Positions 56,792 through 64,000 of a DNA stretch of 64,000 nucleotides are shown here, piece after piece; the stretch's first letter is position 1; each line of letters begins with the position of its first letter. The notes below the pieces were generated by a model, which worked only from the letters and a program-made list of their open reading frames with translations, had not been told where the DNA came from and ran no database searches. A program made the translations under genes and the position numbers. This stretch comes from Serratia nematodiphila DZ0503SBS1 (GTDB taxonomy: Bacteria; Pseudomonadota; Gammaproteobacteria; Enterobacterales; Enterobacteriaceae), in assembly GCF_000738675.1 (NCBI RefSeq), contig NZ_JPUX01000001.1:1612001-1676000 (forward strand), written 5' to 3'.

Positions 56792-58042
56792 ATGGCGATA
56801 AAAACACGATTGAAGGTAATGATTTTCCTGCAGTTCTTTATCTGGGGCGCCTGGCTGGTGACGCTGGGCTCCTACATGATCAACACGCTGCAGTTCAGCG
56901 GCATGCAGGTGGGGATGGTCTACAGCGCCAAAGGCATCGCCGCGCTGATCATGCCGGGCCTGGTGGGCATCATCGCCGACCGGTGGATGAAGGCCAACTA
57001 CCTGTATGCGCTTTGCCACCTGCTCGGGGCGCTGGCGCTGTACTGCGCAGCGCAGGTCGAGCAACCGATGCTGATGTTCTGGGTGATGCTGTTCAATGCC
57101 ATGGTCTATATGCCGACCATCGCGCTCTCCAACGCCATTTCCTATTTTTGCCTGGAGAAGCACGGCTTTGACACGGTGAGGGATTTTCCGCCGGTGCGGG
57201 TGTACGGCACCGTGGGATTCATTCTGGCGATGTGGTTGGTCGGTTTCAGCCGCATTGAGCTCAGCAATCTGCAGCTGTATCTGGCATCTGCGGCGTCACT
57301 GCTGCTGTCCGCCTATTCGCTGACGCTGCCGCGCTGCCCGACCAACCGCGCGGCCGAGTCGAAGAGCTGGGTGAGCGTGCTGGGGCTGGATGCGCTGGTG
57401 TTGTTCCGCCAGCGGCGCATGGCGCTGTTTTTCCTGTTCGCCATGTTGCTTGGCGCGGCGCTGCAGATAACCAATACCTTCGGCAACCCGTTCCTGCACG
57501 ATCTGTCGCTCAATCCGCTGTATCAGGACAGCCTCAGCGTCCGGTATCCGGCGGTGCTGCTGTCGCTGTCGCAGATCTCTGAAGTGTTCTTTATCCTCAC
57601 CATACCCTTCTTCCTGCGCCGTTACGGCATCAAGCAGGTGATGCTGATCAGCATGGCGGCCTGGACGCTGCGCTTTCTGTTCCTGGCGTACGGCACGCCG
57701 GTCGGCTTTGGTTTCGTGCTGCTGTTGCTGTCGATGATTGTCTACGGCTGTGCGTTCGACTTCTTTAATATCTCCGGCGCCATCTTCGTCGAGAAGGAGG
57801 CCGATCACCGCATCCGCGCCAGCGCACAGGGGCTGTTCATGACCATGGTGAACGGTTTGGGCGCCTATCTGGGGGCGCTCGCCAGCGGCGAGGTGGTGGA
57901 CTTCTTCAGCCATGACGGCGTGAAAGACTGGCAGAGCATCTGGCTGGTGTTTGCGCTGTATACGCTGGTGCTGGGGATTGTGTTCGCGCTGAGCTTCAAC
58001 TATCGCCACCTGCCGCAGGAGAACGCGGCGGCGGCGCAGTGA
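56792..58042 (+). CDS. xapB: Nucleoside (xanthosine) permease XapB
   Basis: The 416-residue NHS-family major-facilitator transporter matches E. coli XapB and NupG (FFIWGAWLVTLGSYMINTLQ, FPPVRVYGTVGFI, IYGCAFDFFNISGAIFVEKE-like segment). Twelve spans are expected. The start at 56792 keeps a useful distance from AAGGTG; in-frame GTG 56783 and ATG 56786 are alternatives. It supplies substrate to XapA. Confidence 0.92.
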   Translation: MAIKTRLKVMIFLQFFIWGAWLVTLGSYMINTLQFSGMQVGMVYSAKGIAALIMPGLVGIIADRWMKANYLYALCHLLGALALYCAAQVEQPMLMFWVMLFNAMVYMPTIALSNAISYFCLEKHGFDTVRDFPPVRVYGTVGFILAMWLVGFSRIELSNLQLYLASAASLLLSAYSLTLPRCPTNRAAESKSWVSVLGLDALVLFRQRRMALFFLFAMLLGAALQITNTFGNPFLHDLSLNPLYQDSLSVRYPAVLLSLSQISEVFFILTIPFFLRRYGIKQVMLISMAAWTLRFLFLAYGTPVGFGFVLLLLSMIVYGCAFDFFNISGAIFVEKEADHRIRASAQGLFMTMVNGLGAYLGALASGEVVDFFSHDGVKDWQSIWLVFALYTLVLGIVFALSFNYRHLPQENAAAAQ

Positions 58043-58076
58043 GGCAGAGGGCGCGGCTTTGCTGCGCCCTGAAACG

Positions 58077-59009
58077 TCAGGCCTGCGGGAAGCGCTGCTG
58101 CAGCTGCTGCTGGTCCGGCGGATTGGCGGCGCCGAGGCTGGCCACCACGCAAGCGGCGACCCGGTTGGCCAGATCGACCGCCTGCGGCAGCGGCCAGCCG
58201 GCGGACAGGCCCGCCAGCAAACCGGCGCAGTGGGCATCGCCCGCGCCGATGGTGTCAACGACCTCTACCGGATAGGCCGGAACGTGCAGCGGCGGCGTGC
58301 GGCCGTCGCAGATCCACGCGCCGTCGCGATCCAGGCGGCAAATCAGCGTCAGATTACGGGCGGCGGCATAGCGCTGTGCGGCCTCCACGGCGTCGCCGGC
58401 GCCGCACAGCGTGGCCACTTCGTCGCGGTTGAGCGTCAGCAGGGTGTGGCTGTCGCTGAGCATGGCGAAGAAATCTTCGCTGAGCTGGGCGATGCGCGGG
58501 CCGGGATCGATCAGGCGCGGTTGGTCGAACGGCATGCGCGTCAGCCACTCGCGCAGCGCTTCGCCGTTTTCGCCGGCCAGCTCGTAGCCGCTGGCGTAGA
58601 TCAGCGTGTGTTCCGTCAGCGGCAGGGTCGCCAGCTGCGCTTTATTCCATTGGCTTTCGCAACCGGAAACCGTGATAAAGGTGCGTTCGCCGTCCGGTTC
58701 CACCAGCGCCAGGCACCAGCCGTTGTCCATCTGGCCGTGGCGCAACAGCACCTCCAGCCCCAGTTCGCCCATGGCGGCTTCGATCGCCGCGCCCCATTCG
58801 CCGTTGCCGACCGGCATACCGTTGATCACCGGAACTTCAAGGCGCGTCAGCGCGCGCGCTACGTTGAACGCGCAGCCGCCGATTTGCCGCGCCTGCGGCT
58901 GGGCTTCGATATCTTCGCCGCTGGTCGGCAGGCGGGGCAGCGTCATCACCAGATCGCCGACCGCGCCCCCCATCACCAGGACAGGTGTTACAGCTTCCCA
59001 CTCATTCAT
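58077..59009 (-). CDS. PfkB-family sugar/nucleoside kinase
   Basis: The 310-residue ribokinase-fold enzyme has the first PfkB signature near QIGGCAFNVARALTRLE (about 42-58) and the second with catalytic aspartate in VDTIGAGDAHCAGLLAG (about 246-262). It overlaps the upstream permease gene by four bases (ATGA), so the two are translated together. A nucleoside or modified nucleoside imported by that permease is the likely substrate; a sugar is possible. It is convergent with xapB. Confidence 0.88.
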   Translation of the reverse strand: MNEWEAVTPVLVMGGAVGDLVMTLPRLPTSGEDIEAQPQARQIGGCAFNVARALTRLEVPVINGMPVGNGEWGAAIEAAMGELGLEVLLRHGQMDNGWCLALVEPDGERTFITVSGCESQWNKAQLATLPLTEHTLIYASGYELAGENGEALREWLTRMPFDQPRLIDPGPRIAQLSEDFFAMLSDSHTLLTLNRDEVATLCGAGDAVEAAQRYAAARNLTLICRLDRDGAWICDGRTPPLHVPAYPVEVVDTIGAGDAHCAGLLAGLSAGWPLPQAVDLANRVAACVVASLGAANPPDQQQLQQRFPQA

Positions 59010-60403
59010 TGATGTTCTCTGCGTTGGGCCAGGTACAGACCGTAAGCGATCAGACTCACCGCAAACGACACAAACAGCCCCAGGCTGGAGTCGGCGAACA
59101 AGCCTTTGGCCAGCGGGCCGTCGATAAAACCGGTTTTGGTGACCAGCAGGCCGCACAGGGCGCCGAGGAACCAGCAGAACAGCGGGGCTTTGCGCACGCC
59201 GCGGTTCTGGCCATGCAGGCCGTACAAAGCGTTGCCATCATACCCGTGGCGGCGGCGCAGGCACAGGTAATCGAGCAGGAAAATCGCCTCCCAGGCCGCC
59301 AGGAACACCCCGCAGAACACCAGGAAGGAGATGAACGGCCCCATGAAATCGCCGGAGATGAACAGGACATACAGGGCTATGCCCAGCACCACCACGGCGT
59401 CGATCGATACCGCCAGCCACTGTTTGACCTGCACGCCGATGGTCAGCAGGTTAAGGCTGGCGGAATACAGGCTGAGCACTGCGATGGTGACGATGCCGGC
59501 GGTGGCGGCCAGCAGATAAGGGATGGCCATCCAGGCGGGCAGCACCGAGCCTATCAGCGCGATGGGGTTGGCGGCGCTGGCCAGATCGGGGAGCTGCACG
59601 GAAAGCAGAATACCGGCCAGCATCAGCAGCATTAGCGGCAAACAGGCACCGCCCATCACCGCGGCGAAAATGCCTTTGCTCGACGAGCTCGGGCTTTGAT
59701 AGCGGCTGTAATCGGCGCCGGCGATTGCCCAGCTGATGCCGGTGCCGGCAGCGATCACCGATACCGCTGGCAGGAAACCGGTCAGCCAGCTGCCGGAAGG
59801 CAGCGCCAGCACCTGGCTCCACTCGGTATTGAACAGGATATAGAGCACCACAATCAGCGTCATGGTGCCGAAGATGCGGCTGAACCAGCTTTGCATCCAG
59901 ACCACGGTATTTTGCCCCAGCAGGCTGACGACGACAGTGAGCCCGCCGAACAGCAGCAGGCTGAGCGCGGTCAGCAGGTGGCTGGTTCCCAGTCCGAAGG
60001 CCTCGAACAGCGCCGCCAGCGTCAGGGTGCCGGTGATCACGTTGACCGCTTCCCAGCCCATCAGGTTGATCCAACTGAACAGGGTGGGCGCCACGTTGCC
60101 CTTCAGCCCGAAAATCACCCGCGAGAGCGTCAGCGTAGAGGTGCGCCCACGCTTGCCGGCGAAGCTGGTGAGGCCGACCAGCACGAAGCTGGCGACGCCG
60201 ACCAGCGCGGCGAGTACCGATTGCAGAAAGGATAAGCCGAAGCCGACGATGATGGCGCCGTACACCACGCCGAGAATACCGATATTGGCCGCCGACCAGA
60301 TCCAAAACAGCTCGATGGGCTTACCGGTCTGTTCCGCGTCCGGCACCCTGTCGATACCGGTGCTTTCTACCTTCCATGCTTCATTGCGATTGATATCGGT
60401 CAT
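59006..60403 (-). CDS. NCS1-family purine/pyrimidine permease
   Basis: The 465-residue transporter has about 12 spans and family features such as FWIWSAANIGILGVVYGA (about 33-50), LSRVIFGLKGN and SWAIAGADYSRYQ (about 228-240). It resembles cytosine/purine permeases (CodB-like). It is coupled to the PfkB kinase and divergent from a GntR gene, suggesting one substrate-responsive unit. The exact substrate cannot be read from sequence. Confidence 0.88.
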   Translation of the reverse strand: MTDINRNEAWKVESTGIDRVPDAEQTGKPIELFWIWSAANIGILGVVYGAIIVGFGLSFLQSVLAALVGVASFVLVGLTSFAGKRGRTSTLTLSRVIFGLKGNVAPTLFSWINLMGWEAVNVITGTLTLAALFEAFGLGTSHLLTALSLLLFGGLTVVVSLLGQNTVVWMQSWFSRIFGTMTLIVVLYILFNTEWSQVLALPSGSWLTGFLPAVSVIAAGTGISWAIAGADYSRYQSPSSSSKGIFAAVMGGACLPLMLLMLAGILLSVQLPDLASAANPIALIGSVLPAWMAIPYLLAATAGIVTIAVLSLYSASLNLLTIGVQVKQWLAVSIDAVVVLGIALYVLFISGDFMGPFISFLVFCGVFLAAWEAIFLLDYLCLRRRHGYDGNALYGLHGQNRGVRKAPLFCWFLGALCGLLVTKTGFIDGPLAKGLFADSSLGLFVSFAVSLIAYGLYLAQRREHQ

Positions 60404-60786
60404 AGCAAATGATCCCTGTTGCGCAGGGCCGCGAGGGCCGCCGCAGTTGACTGAAAATCGATTCCGTTAGCGCGGTTGAGGCCGGCTATCCCGTTGTCGG
60501 TGAAGACGCCGATTCCGCGCAGTGTGTAGCGGCTGATGCCGCCGGGTCTGTCAAAATGAGGGCGGTATCCGCCTTATCGGGTGAGGCACGTCGGCCGCAC
60601 GGCGCCAATGAGTGTAGTCAAAGAGTGGGTCTGCAGCGGGGTTTGGCGAAGCGGGAACCTTTCTATTTGCCGACATCGATCCGGTTCGCCCACCGCGAGG
60701 GGATCCTGTGATGCGGCGATGAGCAGTGAGCAGGCTATCCATTAGCTATGTTGCTTATTCTCGGCCGTTTGTGCTGACAGTATAGG

Positions 60787-60846
60787 CCCGCTACCGGCCA
60801 TCAAGGGTATCCTTTAGGGCTGGCAGCGGGTTTTTTATTGTTTTTA
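60787..60846 (+). terminator. Rho-independent terminator in a gene-free region
   Basis: CCCGCT-ACCGGCC pairs with GGCTGG-C-AGCGGG around a long loop and is followed by TTTTTTATTGTTTTT. It acts rightward only. No plus-strand gene precedes it within the 384 bases up to the permease start, so an untranslated RNA or a leader transcript for the GntR gene is implied. Confidence 0.65.
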
Positions 60847-60870
60847 AAGTGGGTCCCTGGTGTTGGTGCG

Positions 60871-60890
60871 ATTGATGTATCAACATCAAT
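60871..60890. promoter_or_regulatory. 20-bp operator-like palindrome upstream of GntR gene
   Basis: ATTGATGT-ATCA-ACATCAAT is a perfect dyad with 8-bp arms. It lies between the divergent GntR and permease genes, so it could control either. Confidence 0.55.
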
Positions 60891-60993
60891 AAGCACAGAT
60901 TACGCGCGATCTAGATCCAATGAAAGTCCATTAGGCAAAAATTGTGATGCCACTCTGAAAACATTAGCGATATTTTAGTTAAGGTGAGGGGCT

Positions 60994-61012
60994 TATCGCC
61001 GGATCGGCGATA
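60994..61012. promoter_or_regulatory. 19-bp palindrome close to the GntR start
   Basis: TATCGCCG-GAT-CGGCGATA is a perfect dyad 50 bases before the GntR start. No T-run follows on either strand, so an autoregulatory operator is more likely than a terminator. Confidence 0.5.
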
Positions 61013-61061
61013 GGATAAAAAACGAAATCCAGACAAATGGCATAGGTAAGAGGGCGGGCGA

Positions 61062-61796
61062 ATGACGGATTTTATGGCCTGGCTGCGTGGCCATCTGGCC
61101 CAGGGGGCGGTAGCGCCGCGTTATATTCAGCTGGCGACGGCGATAGAAACCGCGATCAGGCAGCAGGTGTTGGCGGCGGAGGCATTTCTGCCGCCGGAAC
61201 GGCAGATGGCGGAAGGTTTGGCGCTGTCGCGCGTCACCGTCAGCAAGGCGATGAAGCTGCTGGAGGAGAAGGGGCTGATTTCGCGGCAGCAGGGCGTTGG
61301 CACCCGCGTGGCGATGCGCATCGGCTATTCCCTCGATAAGGACAGCGGGTTTACCGCTCAGGCGCTGCGTCATGGCAGCCGCGTCAGCAATCGATGGTTG
61401 CTGCGCACCCGAGTCGGCGCGCCGGCCAAGGCCGCGGCGGCGTTGGGGCTGGTGGAGGGGGATGAAGTGATCAAACTGCGGCGGTTACGCTTGCTGAACG
61501 GTAGCCCGGTCTCGCTGGAAACCACCTATATACCACCGCGCTTCTTGCCCGAACCGGCGCAGCTGGAACACTCGCTGTATGCGTTATGGCAATCGCGCGG
61601 CATCGTGCCGGAGGATAAACACTTTCTGTTGAAGGCGGTGTCCTGCAGCGACGAGGTCGCCGAACTGCTCAACGTGCCGTGCGGCGCGCCGTTGTTGCAC
61701 ATCATCCAAACCAGCCGCAACGCTCAGGGTGAGGCGCTGGAGTTCAGCGATATCTTGTGCCGCAGCGACGTTTATGAATTCGAAGTGAACGGTTAG
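61062..61796 (+). CDS. GntR/HutC-family transcription regulator
   Basis: The 244-residue product has a GntR winged HTH (about 18-84, LPPERQMAEGLALSRVTVSK and GLISRQQGVGTRV) and a UTRA effector domain (about 95-240, LRRLRLLNGSPVSLETTYIP). The family senses small metabolites. It is divergent from the NCS1-PfkB pair, its presumed target, with two palindromes in the gap. The Shine-Dalgarno is weak (GAGGG). Confidence 0.9.
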   Translation: MTDFMAWLRGHLAQGAVAPRYIQLATAIETAIRQQVLAAEAFLPPERQMAEGLALSRVTVSKAMKLLEEKGLISRQQGVGTRVAMRIGYSLDKDSGFTAQALRHGSRVSNRWLLRTRVGAPAKAAAALGLVEGDEVIKLRRLRLLNGSPVSLETTYIPPRFLPEPAQLEHSLYALWQSRGIVPEDKHFLLKAVSCSDEVAELLNVPCGAPLLHIIQTSRNAQGEALEFSDILCRSDVYEFEVNG

Positions 61797-61876
61797 CGAA
61801 ATAACCATGCTCTTTTTGCTGCTAGTGCGTATAATCGCCGCCCGGCGATTAATTAACCTGTAAAAAGAGCAGCAGA

Positions 61877-64000
61877 ATGAGCACCACCAGCCTGATCCAA
61901 CCCGATCGTGAACTGTTTTCCTATAAGCCTTATTGGGCCGAATGTTTTGGCACCGCGCCGTTTTTACCGATGTCGCGGGCAGAGATGGATCAACTGGGCT
62001 GGGACAGCTGCGACGTGATCATCATCAGCGGCGACGCCTACGTCGATCACCCAAGCTTCGGCATGGCGATCATCGGCCGCATGCTGGAAGCGCAGGGCTT
62101 TCGCGTCGGCATCATCGCGCAGCCGGACTGGAGCAATAAAGAAGACTTCATGCGGTTGGGGAAACCGAACCTGTTCTTCGGCATCACCGCCGGCAACATG
62201 GACTCGATGATCAACCGCTACACCGCCGATCGCAAACTGCGCCACGACGATGCCTATACCGCCGGCAACGTCGGCGGCAAGCGGCCGGATCGCGCCACCC
62301 TGGTCTACAGCCAGCGCTGCAAAGAAGCCTATAAAGACGTGCCGATCGTGCTGGGCGGCATTGAAGCCAGTCTGCGGCGCATCGCTCACTACGATTACTG
62401 GTCGGATACCGTGCGCCGCTCGGTGCTGGTGGACTCCAAAGCCGACATGCTGATCTACGGCAACGGCGAGCGTCCGCTGGTGGAAGTGGCGCACCGTCTG
62501 GCCGCCGGTGAGAAGATCGGCGATATCCACGATATCCGCAATACTGCGGTGATGCGCAAAGAAGCGCTGCCGGGTTGGAGCGGCGTGGATTCCACCCGCC
62601 TCGACAAGCCGGGCCGCATCGAACCTATCCCGAACCCATACGGCGAGGATCTGCCGTGCGCCGACGGCGCCAAGCCGAAAGAGCCGGAAGCCAAGCCTGT
62701 CACGGTGCGCGCCGCCAAACCGAAGCCGTGGGAGAAGACCTACGTGCTGCTGCCGTCCTTCGAGAAAGTGAAGGGCGATAAGGTGCTGTATGCGCACACC
62801 TCGCGTATTTTGCACCATGAAACCAACCCAGGCTGCGCCCGCGCGCTGATGCAGAAACACGGTGACCGTTATGTGTGGATCAACCCGCCGGCGATCCCGC
62901 TGACCACGCCGGAGATGGACAGCGTCTTCGCCCTGCCTTATCAACGCGTACCGCACCCGTCCTACGGCCAGGATCGCATTCCGGCCTATGACATGATCCG
63001 TTTCTCGGTGAACATCATGCGCGGTTGCTACGGCGGCTGTTCGTTCTGTTCGATCACCGAGCACGAAGGGCGCATCATCCAGAGCCGTTCGGAAGATTCG
63101 ATCGTTCGCGAAATCGAAGAGATCCGTGACAAGGTGCCGGGCTTTACCGGTGTGATCTCCGATCTGGGCGGCCCGACTGCCAACATGTACATGCTGCGTT
63201 GCACCAACCCGCGCGCTGAGCAGACCTGCCGCCGCGCCTCGTGCGTGTATCCGGAGATCTGCACCTATATGGATACCAACCACGAGCCGACCATCAAGCT
63301 TTACCGCCGCGCGCGTTCGCTGGAGGGCATCAAGAAGATCCTGATCGCCTCCGGGGTACGTTACGATCTGGCGGTGGAAGATCCGCGCTATATCAAGGAA
63401 CTGGCGACCCACCACGTCGGCGGCTACCTGAAGATCGCGCCGGAGCACACCGAAGAAGGCCCGTTGTCGAAGATGATGAAACCGGGCATGGGCAGCTACG
63501 ATCGCTTCAAGCAGCTGTTTGATCACTATTCGAAGCTGGCGGGCAAAGAGCAGTACCTGATCCCATACTTTATCTCGTCGCACCCGGGCACCCGTGATGA
63601 AGACATGGTGAACCTGGCGCTGTGGCTGAAGAAGAACCGTTTCCGCCTCGATCAGGTGCAGAACTTCTATCCTTCGCCGATGGCCAACTCCACCACCATG
63701 TATTACAGCGGCAAAAACCCGCTGAGCAAGGTGGGGTACAAGAGCGAAGACGTGGTGGTGCCGCGCGGCGATCGCCAGCGCCGCCTGCATAAGGCGCTGC
63801 TGCGTTACCACGATCCGGCCAACTGGGCGCTGATCCGCGCCGCGCTGGAAGAGATGGGCCTGAAGCACCTGATCGGCAGCCGCCGCGATTGTCTGGTGCC
63901 GGCGCCGAGCATCGACGAGCAGCGCGAAGCGAAACGCCTGCAGCGCCATACCCGGCCGGCGCTGACCAAACATACCGATATCAATCGGCAGCGCACGCCG
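61877..64000 (+). CDS. ygiQ: Radical SAM protein YgiQ (partial, C-terminus off window)
   Basis: The first 708 codons are visible without a stop. An N-terminal domain ([20 protein letters not shown]) precedes the radical SAM motif [10 protein letters not shown] near residue 385 that binds a 4Fe-4S cluster. Further cysteines occur in [15 protein letters not shown]. The C-terminal DUF3362 region begins around [11 protein letters not shown]. coli YgiQ is large and of unknown function. A TATAAT -10 is seen at 61830-61835. The last 30 or so residues are probably missing. Confidence 0.96.
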   Translation, partial: MSTTSLIQPDRELFSYKPYWAECFGTAPFLPMSRAEMDQLGWDSCDVIIISGDAYVDHPSFGMAIIGRMLEAQGFRVGIIAQPDWSNKEDFMRLGKPNLFFGITAGNMDSMINRYTADRKLRHDDAYTAGNVGGKRPDRATLVYSQRCKEAYKDVPIVLGGIEASLRRIAHYDYWSDTVRRSVLVDSKADMLIYGNGERPLVEVAHRLAAGEKIGDIHDIRNTAVMRKEALPGWSGVDSTRLDKPGRIEPIPNPYGEDLPCADGAKPKEPEAKPVTVRAAKPKPWEKTYVLLPSFEKVKGDKVLYAHTSRILHHETNPGCARALMQKHGDRYVWINPPAIPLTTPEMDSVFALPYQRVPHPSYGQDRIPAYDMIRFSVNIMRGCYGGCSFCSITEHEGRIIQSRSEDSIVREIEEIRDKVPGFTGVISDLGGPTANMYMLRCTNPRAEQTCRRASCVYPEICTYMDTNHEPTIKLYRRARSLEGIKKILIASGVRYDLAVEDPRYIKELATHHVGGYLKIAPEHTEEGPLSKMMKPGMGSYDRFKQLFDHYSKLAGKEQYLIPYFISSHPGTRDEDMVNLALWLKKNRFRLDQVQNFYPSPMANSTTMYYSGKNPLSKVGYKSEDVVVPRGDRQRRLHKALLRYHDPANWALIRAALEEMGLKHLIGSRRDCLVPAPSIDEQREAKRLQRHTRPALTKHTDINRQRTP

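Noticed and set aside
60751..60762. Second FMN riboswitch start
   Set aside because: The 12-mer TTGCTTATTCTC is shared with the ribB leader, but none of the RFN blocks follow.
60938..60960. CRP site near the GntR gene
   Set aside because: TGTGA is followed at the right spacing by TCTGA, which is a poor second half.
61964..63973. Open frame of about 670 codons opposite ygiQ
   Set aside because: The sense strand encodes YgiQ with its radical SAM motif; the antisense product has no domain.

Overview
The window is chromosomal DNA of a GC-rich member of the Enterobacterales, most likely Serratia. Gene order and protein sequence match the E. coli rpsU-dnaG-rpoD, tsaD-plsY-folB-uppP-cca, ygiM-ygiF-glnE-hldE, ribB, tolC-nudF-cpdA-parE and parC-plsC-ftsP neighbourhoods. 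The genus is inferred from gene content recalled from memory, not from a search.

Region 1 (1 to about 12,010) is the right part of a defective P2-like prophage. It keeps the large terminase subunit gpP and a second, degenerate terminase-like gene cut by the window edge. It also keeps a complete tail sheath, tube, tape-measure and late-control block (FI, FII, E/E', T, U, D) and the activator ogr. Head, portal-proximal, lysis and baseplate genes are gone. One 302-codon open frame joins the N-terminus of scaffold gpO, a central piece of capsid gpN and what looks like the C-terminus of a tail fibre. It is followed by a tail-fibre assembly gene. Between that gene and FI, where P2 has its accessory Z/fun locus, lies an AT-rich cargo segment with a YmgB/AriR-like regulator, a 32-residue membrane peptide and possibly a tiny lipoprotein. 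The prophage ends at the 3' end of tRNA-Ile2 (ileX).

Region 2 (12.0 to 34.8 kb) is core genome. It holds mug and a small secreted SnoaL-like protein, then the macromolecular synthesis operon (rpsU-dnaG-rpoD). After that come tRNA modification (tsaD), phospholipid (plsY), folate (folB), undecaprenyl-phosphate recycling (uppP) and CCA addition (cca). The rest is ygiM, triphosphatase ygiF, glnE, heptose biosynthesis hldE, ubiK, an FMN riboswitch with ribB, an alkaline phosphatase of the animal-like subfamily, ygiD, and ygiB-ygiC.

Region 3 (34.8 to 41.4 kb) is a glycerol/dihydroxyacetone module (gldA-dhaK-dhaL-dhaM with convergent dhaR). It sits between ygiBC and tolC, which are neighbours in E. 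coli. Two 17-bp palindromes lie upstream of gldA.

Region 4 (41.4 to 54.8 kb) has tolC, the nudF-yqiB-cpdA-yqiA run, parE, a LysR gene, the quinone pair ygiN/mdaB, parC, plsC and ftsP.

Region 5 (54.8 to 64 kb) is a nucleoside-oriented block. A LysR gene is divergent from xapA-xapB, and a GntR gene is divergent from an NCS1 permease-PfkB kinase pair with no obvious named counterpart. The window closes inside ygiQ.
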